A stretch of 34,754 nt of DNA, from the NCBI GenBank assembly GCA_947467625.1, contig CANIJN010000026.1:1-34754 (forward strand), written 5' to 3'. Shown here piece after piece: positions 25,230 through 33,102 of the stretch. The first letter of the stretch is position 1. The number at the start of each line of letters is the position of its first letter. The notes beneath the pieces were generated by a model. That model was given only the letters and a program-made list of their open reading frames with translations. It made no database searches and had not been told where the DNA came from. A program made the position numbers and the translations under genes. The stretch comes from Opitutia bacterium (GTDB lineage: Bacteria; Verrucomicrobiota; Verrucomicrobiia; Opitutales; Opitutaceae).

Positions 25230-27062
25230 TCACCACGCGTAGCTCGCGCCGATTGAAATCTGCCGACGCGCCGCCGGCACGGCCGGGACCTCTTGGAAAC
25301 GACTATCCCACACGTTATCCGCCATCGCAGAAAATTCGACGCCCTGCCATCTGCGCGGACGATACCCGAGCCCCAGCGAACTGGTCACCGCCGAGTCGCC
25401 CCCGATCACCCGCAGCACATTGTCGGCTTGGATCCGGGCGACATTATCCATCCGCACCTCAAAGCCACCCCCGAGCCGCGCGGTAATCGCCGCGGTCAGC
25501 CGGTGCCGAGCGTAGTTGAGCGCGTAGAAACTGGCATCGACGAGCGCCCCGCGATAACCGGCATTTTTCGTCAAACCCGTGTAGCCGACGACGAGATCCA
25601 CGGCTCTCCACGCCCGCCGGGCGAGGAGTTCCACGCCCGGCGTGTCGATGTCGACGGCATTGGCCGCGCGCGCCGTCACTCCACGCCGAAACGTCCAGTC
25701 CACCAACGCGTCATCGCGCCGATAGAAAACCGCCGCCTGACCCGACCAACCCGCCCAGGCGAACCGCGCACCGAGCTCGAGGTTGCGACTGGTTTCACGG
25801 CCCAGATTCGCATTCCCGCGAAACAGCCCTGACACGGCACTCGAATTCAGCGCGGTGTAAGTCGGCACCTGCGTTGTTTGCGCGTAACTGAAATAGATCC
25901 GCTGCAGAGCCGCCGCTGGCTCTTCCCGGGCAAGCTCCAGGATCGGGGAGCCTTTTCCGCCACTGCGATTGCCGTCGTCGTAACCCACTCCGGCCCTCAG
26001 AACCACGCGCTCCCCAGCGCCCGGCGTCCACGTTTTCTCGGGCACCAACGCGAATTTAGTCAAGGTGCGCGCATGGAAATTTCCCGCCGTCAGCGAGGTC
26101 GACTTGAGCTCGTCAGCGAGCACTTCGCCGCGAAAATTAATTGCCAACTCCCCCGCTGTTTTCCGGCCGCCAACGGCCGCGCCCTGCGCCCACGTCGTGT
26201 GTTGAAACGGATGCACCGGACCCACCGCCGCGAAGCGGTTGTACGCATAGTCGTCCTTGTTGCGCCGATACCATGCGCCCGCCTCGACGAAGTCGCCGCG
26301 GCCGAAGTCGGTGCGATGATTCACCGCGACCAGCAGCGTCTGGAGATTTTCGGATTCGTTAGAATTGAACGGCGTATAAAGATTCGGCCAACCAAAGAAC
26401 TTCGCTTGGTAGCCGGCAACGAGGTCGGTTTGGGAGGTCGCCCCAGCCAACTGCACGCGCGCATTGAAACGATCGAAATTGTGTTCGCCAAAGGGCACCG
26501 CACCTTCTGCCTCCGAACGTGCCCACGCGACGTCCGCCGCCAACCGCTGCCCGCCGACGCGCAGGTCACTCAACCAGCCCTGATAGAGCTCTTGGCGATT
26601 CAAACTATACTGCCCCGCCGCAAGCGCAAGTGAGCCGCCGGTACGAATCGGCCGCCAGCCGTAGGCCACCGCGCCCACCGTCGAATTCGCGGCGCTGAGG
26701 GCATGCTCGGCTCCGGTGAGGATTTCCGGCGCGCCCAGCATCGCCGGCGTCACCGGTATCTCCGCCGAATAGTGCCCGGTCTGGGGATCAAAAACTGAGA
26801 CCGCTCCGATCCTCACACCCGTGTTTTCGAAAATCCCCCCGCGAATGGTCACATCGGCCTGCGCCTCGGCGAAATTGCGTCCCGCGATGTCGAGACGCGG
26901 CTCGAAGCGCAACGCCGAGACCGGCATCGCAAACGTTCCCACCGGCGACTGATTCGCCACCCGCGTCGAATGGACGGCCACTTCAGGGAGATTCACGGCG
27001 CTGTTTTGAGCACAGACCGACAGCGTAACCCCGGCGCAGAGCAACGTAAAAACAGGTTTCAT
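25230..27062 (-). CDS. TonB-dependent outer-membrane receptor (BtuB/CirA-like size)
   Basis: A 610-residue receptor. ATG 27062 begins MKPVFTLLCAGVTLSVCAQ, a clean signal peptide cleaved near AQ-NS. A TonB-box-like LPEVAVHSTRV follows. The plug domain has ADVTIRGGIFENTGVRIG and EILTGAEHALSAANSTVGAV, where other receptors show VEVxxGP. The beta-barrel contains YFSYAQTTQVPTY, NLGRETSRNLELGARF and TPGVELLARRAW and ends in ISIGASYAW, with the usual terminal aromatic. It is much smaller than the receptor at 5167 and lacks an EF-hand loop. No cobalamin riboswitch or Fur-like box was recognised in the 140-bp leader, so the ligand is unknown. It is first in the probable operon with the M3 peptidase and cupin. 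Confidence 0.9.
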   Translation of the reverse strand: MKPVFTLLCAGVTLSVCAQNSAVNLPEVAVHSTRVANQSPVGTFAMPVSALRFEPRLDIAGRNFAEAQADVTIRGGIFENTGVRIGAVSVFDPQTGHYSAEIPVTPAMLGAPEILTGAEHALSAANSTVGAVAYGWRPIRTGGSLALAAGQYSLNRQELYQGWLSDLRVGGQRLAADVAWARSEAEGAVPFGEHNFDRFNARVQLAGATSQTDLVAGYQAKFFGWPNLYTPFNSNESENLQTLLVAVNHRTDFGRGDFVEAGAWYRRNKDDYAYNRFAAVGPVHPFQHTTWAQGAAVGGRKTAGELAINFRGEVLADELKSTSLTAGNFHARTLTKFALVPEKTWTPGAGERVVLRAGVGYDDGNRSGGKGSPILELAREEPAAALQRIYFSYAQTTQVPTYTALNSSAVSGLFRGNANLGRETSRNLELGARFAWAGWSGQAAVFYRRDDALVDWTFRRGVTARAANAVDIDTPGVELLARRAWRAVDLVVGYTGLTKNAGYRGALVDASFYALNYARHRLTAAITARLGGGFEVRMDNVARIQADNVLRVIGGDSAVTSSLGLGYRPRRWQGVEFSAMADNVWDSRFQEVPAVPAARRQISIGASYAW

Positions 27063-27147
27063 CGCTGACTCGTTAGCAGCCTCGCGAACGAAAACAAGCC
27101 CCTGTTTCAAAGTTCTCAATCGTTCATTAACAAGTCGGCGGCCCGCC

Positions 27148-27179
27148 AAAAAAAGAACCCCAGAATAAATCCGGGGTTC
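27148..27179 (-). terminator. Rho-independent terminator of the ferredoxin gene
   Basis: GAACCCC (27155-27161) and GGGGTTC (27173-27179) form a perfect 7-bp stem with an 11-base loop. Read on the minus strand the hairpin is followed by seven T (27154-27148). It lies about 25 bases after the ferredoxin stop and separates that gene from the downstream receptor operon. Confidence 0.9.
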
Positions 27180-27203
27180 ACACACCTGATAAAAAACGAG
27201 GAC

Positions 27204-27440
27204 TTATTCTTCGCCGTCGTTGCCAATCGCTTCAACCGGGCAGCCTTCGAGCGCCTCCATGCACAGCGCCACGTCTTCTTCGGTGGTCGGCTGTTTATGA
27301 ACAAAAGAGTACCCACCGTCGTCATGGCGCGTGAAGAATGCCGGAGCGGTTTCGCGGCATAGGTCGCAATCGATGCACTGTTGATCGACGAAGAACTTTC
27401 CGGCTGCGTTGGGAGCCCACTTGTCAGCTTTATTTGCCAT
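27204..27440 (-). CDS. Small single-cluster ferredoxin
   Basis: A 78-residue acidic electron carrier. The cluster ligands are in CIDCDLC (Cys22, Cys25, Cys28), with Pro33 in ETAPAFF, and in EGCPVEAI (Cys67). Cys60 (ALCMEAL) is an extra cysteine. This is the monocluster [4Fe-4S]/[3Fe-4S] ferredoxin pattern, with one CxxCxxC group and one distal CP. ATG 27440 (MANKADKWAPNAAGKFF) is chosen; upstream in-frame sequence to 27590 is not protein-like. No Shine-Dalgarno precedes the start. A consensus -35 TTGACA lies on the minus strand at 27479-27474, only about 34 bases upstream, implying a very short leader. A strong terminator follows, so it is probably monocistronic. The redox partner is unknown. 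Confidence 0.9.
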   Translation of the reverse strand: MANKADKWAPNAAGKFFVDQQCIDCDLCRETAPAFFTRHDDGGYSFVHKQPTTEEDVALCMEALEGCPVEAIGNDGEE

Positions 27441-27473
27441 ATATATTCGAACAAAGGAAATTTTCTGGAGGCC

Positions 27474-27497
27474 TGTCAAGCGGGCACGGGTGCCCGC
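27474..27497 (-). promoter_or_regulatory. TTGACA -35 element abutting an 18-bp perfect palindrome
   Basis: On the minus strand TTGACA (27479-27474) is a consensus -35. Immediately upstream, GCGGGCAC (27480-27487) and GTGCCCGC (27490-27497) form a perfect 8-bp dyad around GG. The 2-base centre suits a dimeric DNA-binding protein rather than an RNA hairpin. The -10 is not obvious at 17 bp spacing; an AT-rich segment lies at 27441-27450. It probably serves the ferredoxin gene. Confidence 0.4.
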
Positions 27498-27709
27498 GCG
27501 CGCGCTCACCCTCACGTTCGGGCACGTCACGTAGACCAGCTGACCCCGCGTCGGCCAGACGCCCGCCTGCGCCATCCCGTTTGCAAGCACGGGCCTGCCC
27601 CGCCCGCGCGCCTTCGCTCGCGTCGGAAACGCTATCTCCGCGAAGAGCGGAAGGCGAACAGCCGGGAGCCGGCTTGTCTTTGCCGTGCTCCATCCTAACG
27701 TTCGCGGCG

Positions 27710-28603
27710 ATGTTTTCCGACCATCCCTCTCTGCGCGGCGACTACCAGACCGAGCGGACCTCCTTCCTGCTCTGGCTCCTGTCCGCCGTCATCGCGGGTT
27801 TTGTGGTCCAAAATGTCTTCGGCCTCTGGTTCAAGAGCGACGCGTTTGAGCAACTGTGCGCCCTCTCCACTTCGAGCCCAGGGAAGGGCGCACTCTGGAC
27901 CCTCGTCAGTTATCCACTCGTGCACCGCAATGTCCTGCACCTCTTTCTCGTCATGTTCGGTGTATTTTTCCTCGGCCGGGAGCTACTGCCGATTATCGGT
28001 GAGCGCCGACTCGCGGGGCTCACCGCAACCGCGGTCGTTGGCGCCGCGCTGCTCTGGTTCGCGGTCAACGCCGGTCACGATGGCAACGTCATGGGGGCGA
28101 GCCCGATTCTCTGCTGCTATCTCATCCTCTTCGCCTGTTTTCATCCGAACCGCGAAATTTCGTTTCTCTTCTTTTTTCTCTTCCCCGTCACCACGCGTCC
28201 CAAGTATCTCGCATGCCTGGCGGTCGGGATCGATGTCGTGGGATTCCTGCTGAGCGAAACTCCCGCCGGCACCTTTAACACCGGCATTCCTCATTCCGCC
28301 CACTTGGGTGCCATGGCCGCTGGGTGGCTCTACTTCCGCTATGTGCACGAGTCCGACCGCAAGGGATTCAATCGACGCGTGGCAGTGGGGTTGCCGCCAT
28401 GGCTGAAGCGCTCGTCGATGCCCCCAATCACGCTACCTCCAGCCCCCGCCCCAGCGGCACGCCTTGCGCCGAATGGTCGCGCCGGTGTCCGGGCCGAGGT
28501 GGATCGTATCCTCGACAAAATCAACAGCCACGGTCTGGGCGCCCTCACCGTTGCCGAGAAACGCGTCCTCGACGAAGCGAAGGACTTTTTGAGCCGTCCC
28601 TAA
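27710..28603 (+). CDS. Rhomboid-family membrane protein
   Basis: A 297-residue polytopic inner-membrane protein with the rhomboid fold: several hydrophobic helices between about residues 17 and 210. HRNVLHLFLVMFGVFFLGREL (72-92) corresponds to the family's HxxxHLxxN region but lacks the usual Asn. The catalytic Ser appears in GASP (129-132, Ser131) and the His in SAHLGAMAAGWLY (His198). The typical GxSG motif is therefore GASP, so activity is possible but unproven. After a Pro-rich linker (about 236-255), the C-terminus has the soluble segment VDRILDKINSHGLGALTVAEKRVLDEA, common in bacterial rhomboid-like proteins. ATG 27710 is chosen; an open frame to 27338 has no membrane character and overlaps the ferredoxin. 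It lies upstream of the Prc protease on the same strand. Confidence 0.85.
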   Translation: MFSDHPSLRGDYQTERTSFLLWLLSAVIAGFVVQNVFGLWFKSDAFEQLCALSTSSPGKGALWTLVSYPLVHRNVLHLFLVMFGVFFLGRELLPIIGERRLAGLTATAVVGAALLWFAVNAGHDGNVMGASPILCCYLILFACFHPNREISFLFFFLFPVTTRPKYLACLAVGIDVVGFLLSETPAGTFNTGIPHSAHLGAMAAGWLYFRYVHESDRKGFNRRVAVGLPPWLKRSSMPPITLPPAPAPAARLAPNGRAGVRAEVDRILDKINSHGLGALTVAEKRVLDEAKDFLSRP

Positions 28604-28773
28604 AATCTTTTTCCGCCCGTCGCCGCGCTTCGACGCGCTCCCCGCTGAGTAGACTCGTCGTAATTTGGCGCGAACCCGCACCTTGTCGGTTAACCCGGAA
28701 TGAAATGTCCTCACGCCTTGAATCTCTTCCAATTGCGTGAAACATTCCGCAGCACTTCCACTCTTATCACCCC

Positions 28774-31002
28774 ATGATTCGCGTCTCTACCGTCCGTCGC
28801 CTTGTAGCCGCCCTAGTCTGTGTCTGCGCCTTTGCGGCAGCCTCCGCAGCCCCAGATCGGAAATTCTCCACGTCCGACACGCTCAAGACCGAGGCCACGA
28901 CGCTGGTGAAGCTCCTTGAGCAAGCTCACTACGCGCGCGACTCCGTCCGCAGCGCCGATTACGCGCAAGTCATACCCGACTACATGGCCGAGCTAGACGG
29001 CCAACACTTGTTCTTCCTCGGGAGCGATCGAGCCGCGTTCACCGAAAAATACGGCAAGAGCGTCTACTACAACACCGCGATGCTGGGCAACATCGAGGCC
29101 GCCTACGAAATCTTTAATGTCTATCAGAGTCGGGTCGACGACCGCGTGAGCTGGATCTTTGAGGAACTTAAAAAGGAAATCGATCTGACCGTGCCCGAAA
29201 CTTACCGCGCCGACCGGACCAAAGCGGAATGGCCTGCCACCGCCACCGATTCGAATGAACTTTGGCGCAAACGTTTGAAATTTGAAATCGTCGGAGAAAT
29301 TCTGAACAAGAAAACGTCCGACGAGGCCAAGGTAACAATCAAGAAGCGTTACGAACGCATGCTCAAAAACGTCGCGGAAATCGACGGCGGCAATCTAGCC
29401 GAGCTCTATCTCAGCACCGTCGCTCATCTCTACGACCCTCACTCCACCTATTTTTCCGCCGAAACCTTCGAGGATTTCGCCATCCAGATGAAACTCAAAC
29501 TCTGCGGCATTGGGGCCGTACTTGGGCTCGAAGAGGACACCTGTGTCGTCAAAGAGATCGTGGCCGGCGGCCCCGCCGATTTGGGTCGGATTCTTAAGCC
29601 CAACGACAAGATTATCTCCGTCGCTCAGACAGGCAAAGAGCCCGTCGAAATCATCGGCATGAAGCTCCGTAAAATTGTTGATATGATCCGCGGCGAAAAA
29701 GATACCGTGGTACATCTGTCCGTGCTGCCCGCCGACGCCACGGATCCGTCAGTGCGCAAAGAGATCGTGATCACGAGGGACTTCGTAAAGCTCAACGCGG
29801 CTCGCGCCCGCGCCGCCATCTTTCAAGTTCCGGGCGCGGAGGGCACAGAACGGTCTTTGGGCGTCATCACCCTGCCCGCCTTCTACGCGGATGATGATGG
29901 CGATACCGATAAAGAAAAAAGCACCGCGTCAAAAGACGTCGCCCGACTGATTGAGCAGCTTAAACAACAGGGTATTCAAGGTCTCGTGCTCGATCTTCGC
30001 CGCAATGGTGGCGGCTACCTCTCAGAAGCCATCGAATTAGCCGGACTCTTCATCAAGAAAGGCCCTGTCGTCCAAGTTAAGAATTTCGCGGGCGAGATTC
30101 AGGTGGACACCGACGACAATGAGAAAATCGCCTACGCCGGTCCGCTGGCCGTCCTCGTGGATCGCTTCAGTGCTTCAGCTTCCGAGATTGTCGCTGGCGC
30201 TCTGCAAAACTACGGCCGCGCCGTCGTCATCGGAGATAGTTCCACCCACGGCAAAGGCTCCGTGCAATCCGTCGTCGAGATGAAACAGGTCGACCGTACG
30301 CTCGGCTATGCGAGGAACAAGGATGGTTCTCCCGCCAAAACCGGTGCCGCGAAGTTCACTATTCAGAAATATTACCTACCCAGTGGCGATTCCACCCAGC
30401 TCAAAGGCGTGGTGCCTGACATCGTGCTGCCTTCCGTGACCAATCTGATCTCCGGAATTGGCGAGGCTGACCTCCTCCACGCTCTCGCGTGGGAGCAGAT
30501 CCCCACCAGCGTATTCGATGGTTCCCCACTCGATGCCAAGGTCCTCACCCCACTCCGCCAATCCAGTCTCGAGCGTCAGGCGAAACTCGAAGAATTCGCC
30601 TACCTACGAAAGAATATCGAGTGGTTCAAAACCCGACAGGAACAGAAACTGATTTCGGTGAACCTCGACGAACGAAAACAGCAGAAAGTAACCGACGACG
30701 CCTTCCGCAAAGGCATGAATGCTGAGAAAAAAATTTTGGCCAAGAACGACTACGCGTTCAAAGAATTTCGCCTCGGTCCACCCGCCCTACCCCGCATCAA
30801 AGCGGCCAAGAAAGACGCGGACAAAGATGTCGACGCCGACGATGACGATGATGCCGCCGAAGAGGAAAACGACACCTACATCAAGAACGATGTGCATCTC
30901 CGGGAGACCCTGCGCGTCGTCAGCGATGCCGTGAGCCTCGGCGCCAACAAGGCCGACTGGGCCAGCAATCGCCCACCGCTCACCGCCCGCAGTGGCGGCT
31001 GA
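28774..31002 (+). CDS. prc: Carboxy-terminal (tail-specific) processing protease, Prc/Tsp type
   Basis: A 742-residue periplasmic serine protease of family S41A. The N-terminus is a signal peptide (VAALVCVCAFAAASAA). A helical N-terminal domain contains the LYLSTVAHLYDPHSTYFS segment typical of Prc. A PDZ domain (about 235-325) follows, then the S41 core with LRRNGGGYLSEAIELAGLFI (408-427), the nucleophile in DRFSASASEI (Ser468 by analogy with E. coli Ser430) and the general base in HGKGSVQ (Lys494). The C-terminal DUF3340-like helical region is interrupted near 678-700 by a very acidic low-complexity linker (DADKDVDADDDDDAAEEEND). Prc trims lipoproteins and peptidoglycan hydrolases in other Gram-negatives. 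The stop is 9 bp from the convergent prmC stop, with no obvious shared terminator. Confidence 0.95.
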   Translation: MIRVSTVRRLVAALVCVCAFAAASAAPDRKFSTSDTLKTEATTLVKLLEQAHYARDSVRSADYAQVIPDYMAELDGQHLFFLGSDRAAFTEKYGKSVYYNTAMLGNIEAAYEIFNVYQSRVDDRVSWIFEELKKEIDLTVPETYRADRTKAEWPATATDSNELWRKRLKFEIVGEILNKKTSDEAKVTIKKRYERMLKNVAEIDGGNLAELYLSTVAHLYDPHSTYFSAETFEDFAIQMKLKLCGIGAVLGLEEDTCVVKEIVAGGPADLGRILKPNDKIISVAQTGKEPVEIIGMKLRKIVDMIRGEKDTVVHLSVLPADATDPSVRKEIVITRDFVKLNAARARAAIFQVPGAEGTERSLGVITLPAFYADDDGDTDKEKSTASKDVARLIEQLKQQGIQGLVLDLRRNGGGYLSEAIELAGLFIKKGPVVQVKNFAGEIQVDTDDNEKIAYAGPLAVLVDRFSASASEIVAGALQNYGRAVVIGDSSTHGKGSVQSVVEMKQVDRTLGYARNKDGSPAKTGAAKFTIQKYYLPSGDSTQLKGVVPDIVLPSVTNLISGIGEADLLHALAWEQIPTSVFDGSPLDAKVLTPLRQSSLERQAKLEEFAYLRKNIEWFKTRQEQKLISVNLDERKQQKVTDDAFRKGMNAEKKILAKNDYAFKEFRLGPPALPRIKAAKKDADKDVDADDDDDAAEEENDTYIKNDVHLRETLRVVSDAVSLGANKADWASNRPPLTARSGG

Positions 31003-31011
31003 CCGCGCCCG

Positions 31012-31866
31012 TTAGCGCCACGCCAACACGTAGCGATCGCGCCCAGTCAAATCCTGCCGCGATTCCATTCGGGTAAACCCAGCGTTCGTGGCGAGCCGTA
31101 GGACCTCCGGATGGTGGGTAATACCCGTCTCCAGAGCCAACATGCCGCCCGCATTCAAATACACCGGAGCCTGCGCGACGATCTCGCGTAGATCAGCCAA
31201 TCCCCCGTCCGCCGCCGTCAACGCCTTGGCCGGTTCATGTGCGCGCACTTCAGGCGCTGTCTCTGCGGTCTCCTCGGCGCTGAGATACGGCGGGTTAGCC
31301 ACCATCACGTCAAACCGCGCCGCCGCAGCGAGGCCCGCAAACCAATGTGAGCGCGTAAACACCACGCGGTCCTGAAGGCCCGTCGCGATCGCATTCTCCC
31401 GCGCGAGCGCGAGTGCGTCTTCACTGAGATCGACGGCCGTGACGCTCGCCGACAGCATCCCTGCCGCCATCGCCAACGCGATCGCCCCGCTGCCGGTGCC
31501 CAAGTCCAAGACATTCGTCGCGACATTCGCCCGCTCCGAACAGGTCGCCAGCACACGTTCGACCAGCAATTCCGTCTCGGGCCGCGGAATCAGCGCGCGA
31601 CGGTCGACTTTTAGTTTCAGTCCGTGAAATTCAGTTTCGCCCAAGATATATTGCAAGGGCTCGCGCTGACTGCGGCGGCGCACCAACGGCCGGATTTTCT
31701 CCAGCTCGGGCTCGCTAAGCACCCGTTCAAACTGCAGGTAGAGCGCCATCCGCTTCAGTGCCAAAGCGTGACCGATCAGCAATTCGGCGTTGAGGCGCGC
31801 CGACTCGACCCCCCTCCCCGCGAGGAAATCAGTCGATTTCTTGATGATATCTAGGATCGTCAGCAT
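31012..31866 (-). CDS. prmC: Peptide chain release factor N5-glutamine methyltransferase
   Basis: This SAM-dependent enzyme methylates the Gln of the GGQ loop in release factors, raising termination efficiency. The 284-residue product has an N-terminal helical domain (MLTILDIIKKSTDFL), the SAM-binding loop DLGTGSGAIALAMA (121-134) and the catalytic NPPY (191-194, in ANPPYLSAEET). ATG 31866 lies one base after the prfA stop. The prfA end reads GACGAGGACTAA, whose GAGGA can act as the Shine-Dalgarno for prmC, indicating translational coupling. prfA-prmC is a widely conserved pair, which supports both calls. Confidence 0.96.
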   Translation of the reverse strand: MLTILDIIKKSTDFLAGRGVESARLNAELLIGHALALKRMALYLQFERVLSEPELEKIRPLVRRRSQREPLQYILGETEFHGLKLKVDRRALIPRPETELLVERVLATCSERANVATNVLDLGTGSGAIALAMAAGMLSASVTAVDLSEDALALARENAIATGLQDRVVFTRSHWFAGLAAAARFDVMVANPPYLSAEETAETAPEVRAHEPAKALTAADGGLADLREIVAQAPVYLNAGGMLALETGITHHPEVLRLATNAGFTRMESRQDLTGRDRYVLAWR

Positions 31867-31867
31867 T

Positions 31868-32989
31868 TTAGTCCTCGTCGTTGGCAGAGCCTCGGGCAGG
31901 CAGGTAAACGTGTCCGGTCAGGGCCGCGAGTTTTTCTTCGTGGTCGGCCTTCTGCAGCGCGGCGATGATCGGATCGAAGTGACCTTCCATCACCTGGGGC
32001 AACGTGTAAAGCGTGAGCCCGATGCGATGGTCAGTCACCCGGTTTTGCAGGAAATGATAAGTCCGGATACGCTCGCTGCGATCCCCTGAACCGATCTGAC
32101 TGCGCCGCGCCGCCGCGTATTTGGATCGCTCCTCATCCTCCCGGCGCTTCAGCAAGCGCGAACGCAGTACCGTCATCGCCTTGGCTTTATTTTTCAACTG
32201 TGACCGCTCGTCCGCACACGTGACAATCAGCCCGGTCGGCTTGTGCAAAATCTGCACCGCAGAATCCGTGGTGTTGACCCCTTGCCCACCCGGCCCGCTC
32301 GCCCGCGCCACCGTGATTTCCAGCTCCTGCGGATCGATCAGCACGTCGACTTCCTCCGCTTCCGGCAAGACCGCGACCGTCACTGTCGAGGTGTGGATAC
32401 GGCCGCTCGCCTCCGTGACCGGCACCCGTTTCACCCTCTGTACGCCGCTCTCAAACTTGAGCTGCTTGTAAACCTCGCTACCAGTGATCAGGAAAATCAC
32501 CTCCTTAAATCCTCCGCGCTCAGAGTAACTGCTGCTCATCGGTTGAATTTTCCAGCCCCGGGCATCCGCGTATTTCGCGTAAGCGCGGTAGAGTTCCGCC
32601 GCGAACAGCGTCGCCTCATCCCCCCCCGTGCCCGCGCGAATTTCCATGACCGTGTTGCGGGAATCTGTGGGCTCGGGCGGAATCATCGCCAGGAGCACCG
32701 CCTGCCGCAGGGCATCCCGGCGACGCTGCAGATCGGGGAGTTCCGCGAGGGCCAGCTCACGCAGGTCCGGCTCGGTCGCCGCATCCTTACCAAACGCCAC
32801 GGCCTCCTCGATCTCCCGCTCAACGCGCGCATGCAACTCATGATCGCCAATTAACTCGGTAAGTTTTTGATGCTCACGGGTCACCTCGGCAGCACGCCGT
32901 GGATTCCCATAAAAAGCCGCCGCTGCCATGTGCGCAGCGAGTTCGTCGGCGCGGCGTTGAAACGGTGCGATGGCAGGAAGTTCGTCCAT
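31868..32989 (-). CDS. prfA: Peptide chain release factor 1
   Basis: RF1 recognises UAA and UAG in the ribosomal A site and triggers peptide release. The 373-residue product shows the tripeptide anticodon as Pro-Val-Thr (190-192, in KRVPVTEASGRIHTST), which distinguishes RF1 (PxT) from RF2 (SPF). The GGQ catalytic loop is in SGPGGQGVNTTDSAV (GGQ 234-236). ATG 32989 (MDELPAIAPFQRRADELA) is preferred over 33052, which would add 21 residues of spacer-like sequence. It is the first gene of the prfA-prmC unit and diverges from the HAD phosphatase gene. No unusual residues were seen. Confidence 0.96.
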   Translation of the reverse strand: MDELPAIAPFQRRADELAAHMAAAAFYGNPRRAAEVTREHQKLTELIGDHELHARVEREIEEAVAFGKDAATEPDLRELALAELPDLQRRRDALRQAVLLAMIPPEPTDSRNTVMEIRAGTGGDEATLFAAELYRAYAKYADARGWKIQPMSSSYSERGGFKEVIFLITGSEVYKQLKFESGVQRVKRVPVTEASGRIHTSTVTVAVLPEAEEVDVLIDPQELEITVARASGPGGQGVNTTDSAVQILHKPTGLIVTCADERSQLKNKAKAMTVLRSRLLKRREDEERSKYAAARRSQIGSGDRSERIRTYHFLQNRVTDHRIGLTLYTLPQVMEGHFDPIIAALQKADHEEKLAALTGHVYLPARGSANDED

Positions 32990-33102
32990 GAATACAGAGA
33001 GCAGGAAGGGCGGGCATTTGCGAATTGCGCGGGCCGACCGTTGCGGCTCCAATCAATACCTTCTTCCCGCCGGGCAATGTTGCCTAGCGGTGCGGATCAG
33101 CC

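Noticed and set aside
27063-27203. Possible cobalamin riboswitch before the smaller TonB receptor
   Set aside because: The leader is only about 140 bases and is partly occupied by the ferredoxin terminator; no B12-box-like sequence was recognised.
27338-27709. Long 5' extension of the rhomboid frame
   Set aside because: It is Arg/Pro-rich, lacks membrane character and overlaps the ferredoxin gene antisense; the ATG at 27710 fits the family.
28696-28749. CGGAATG/CATTCCG inverted repeat upstream of prc
   Set aside because: The 7-bp arms are 40 bases apart with no T run or promoter alignment, so it is likely chance.
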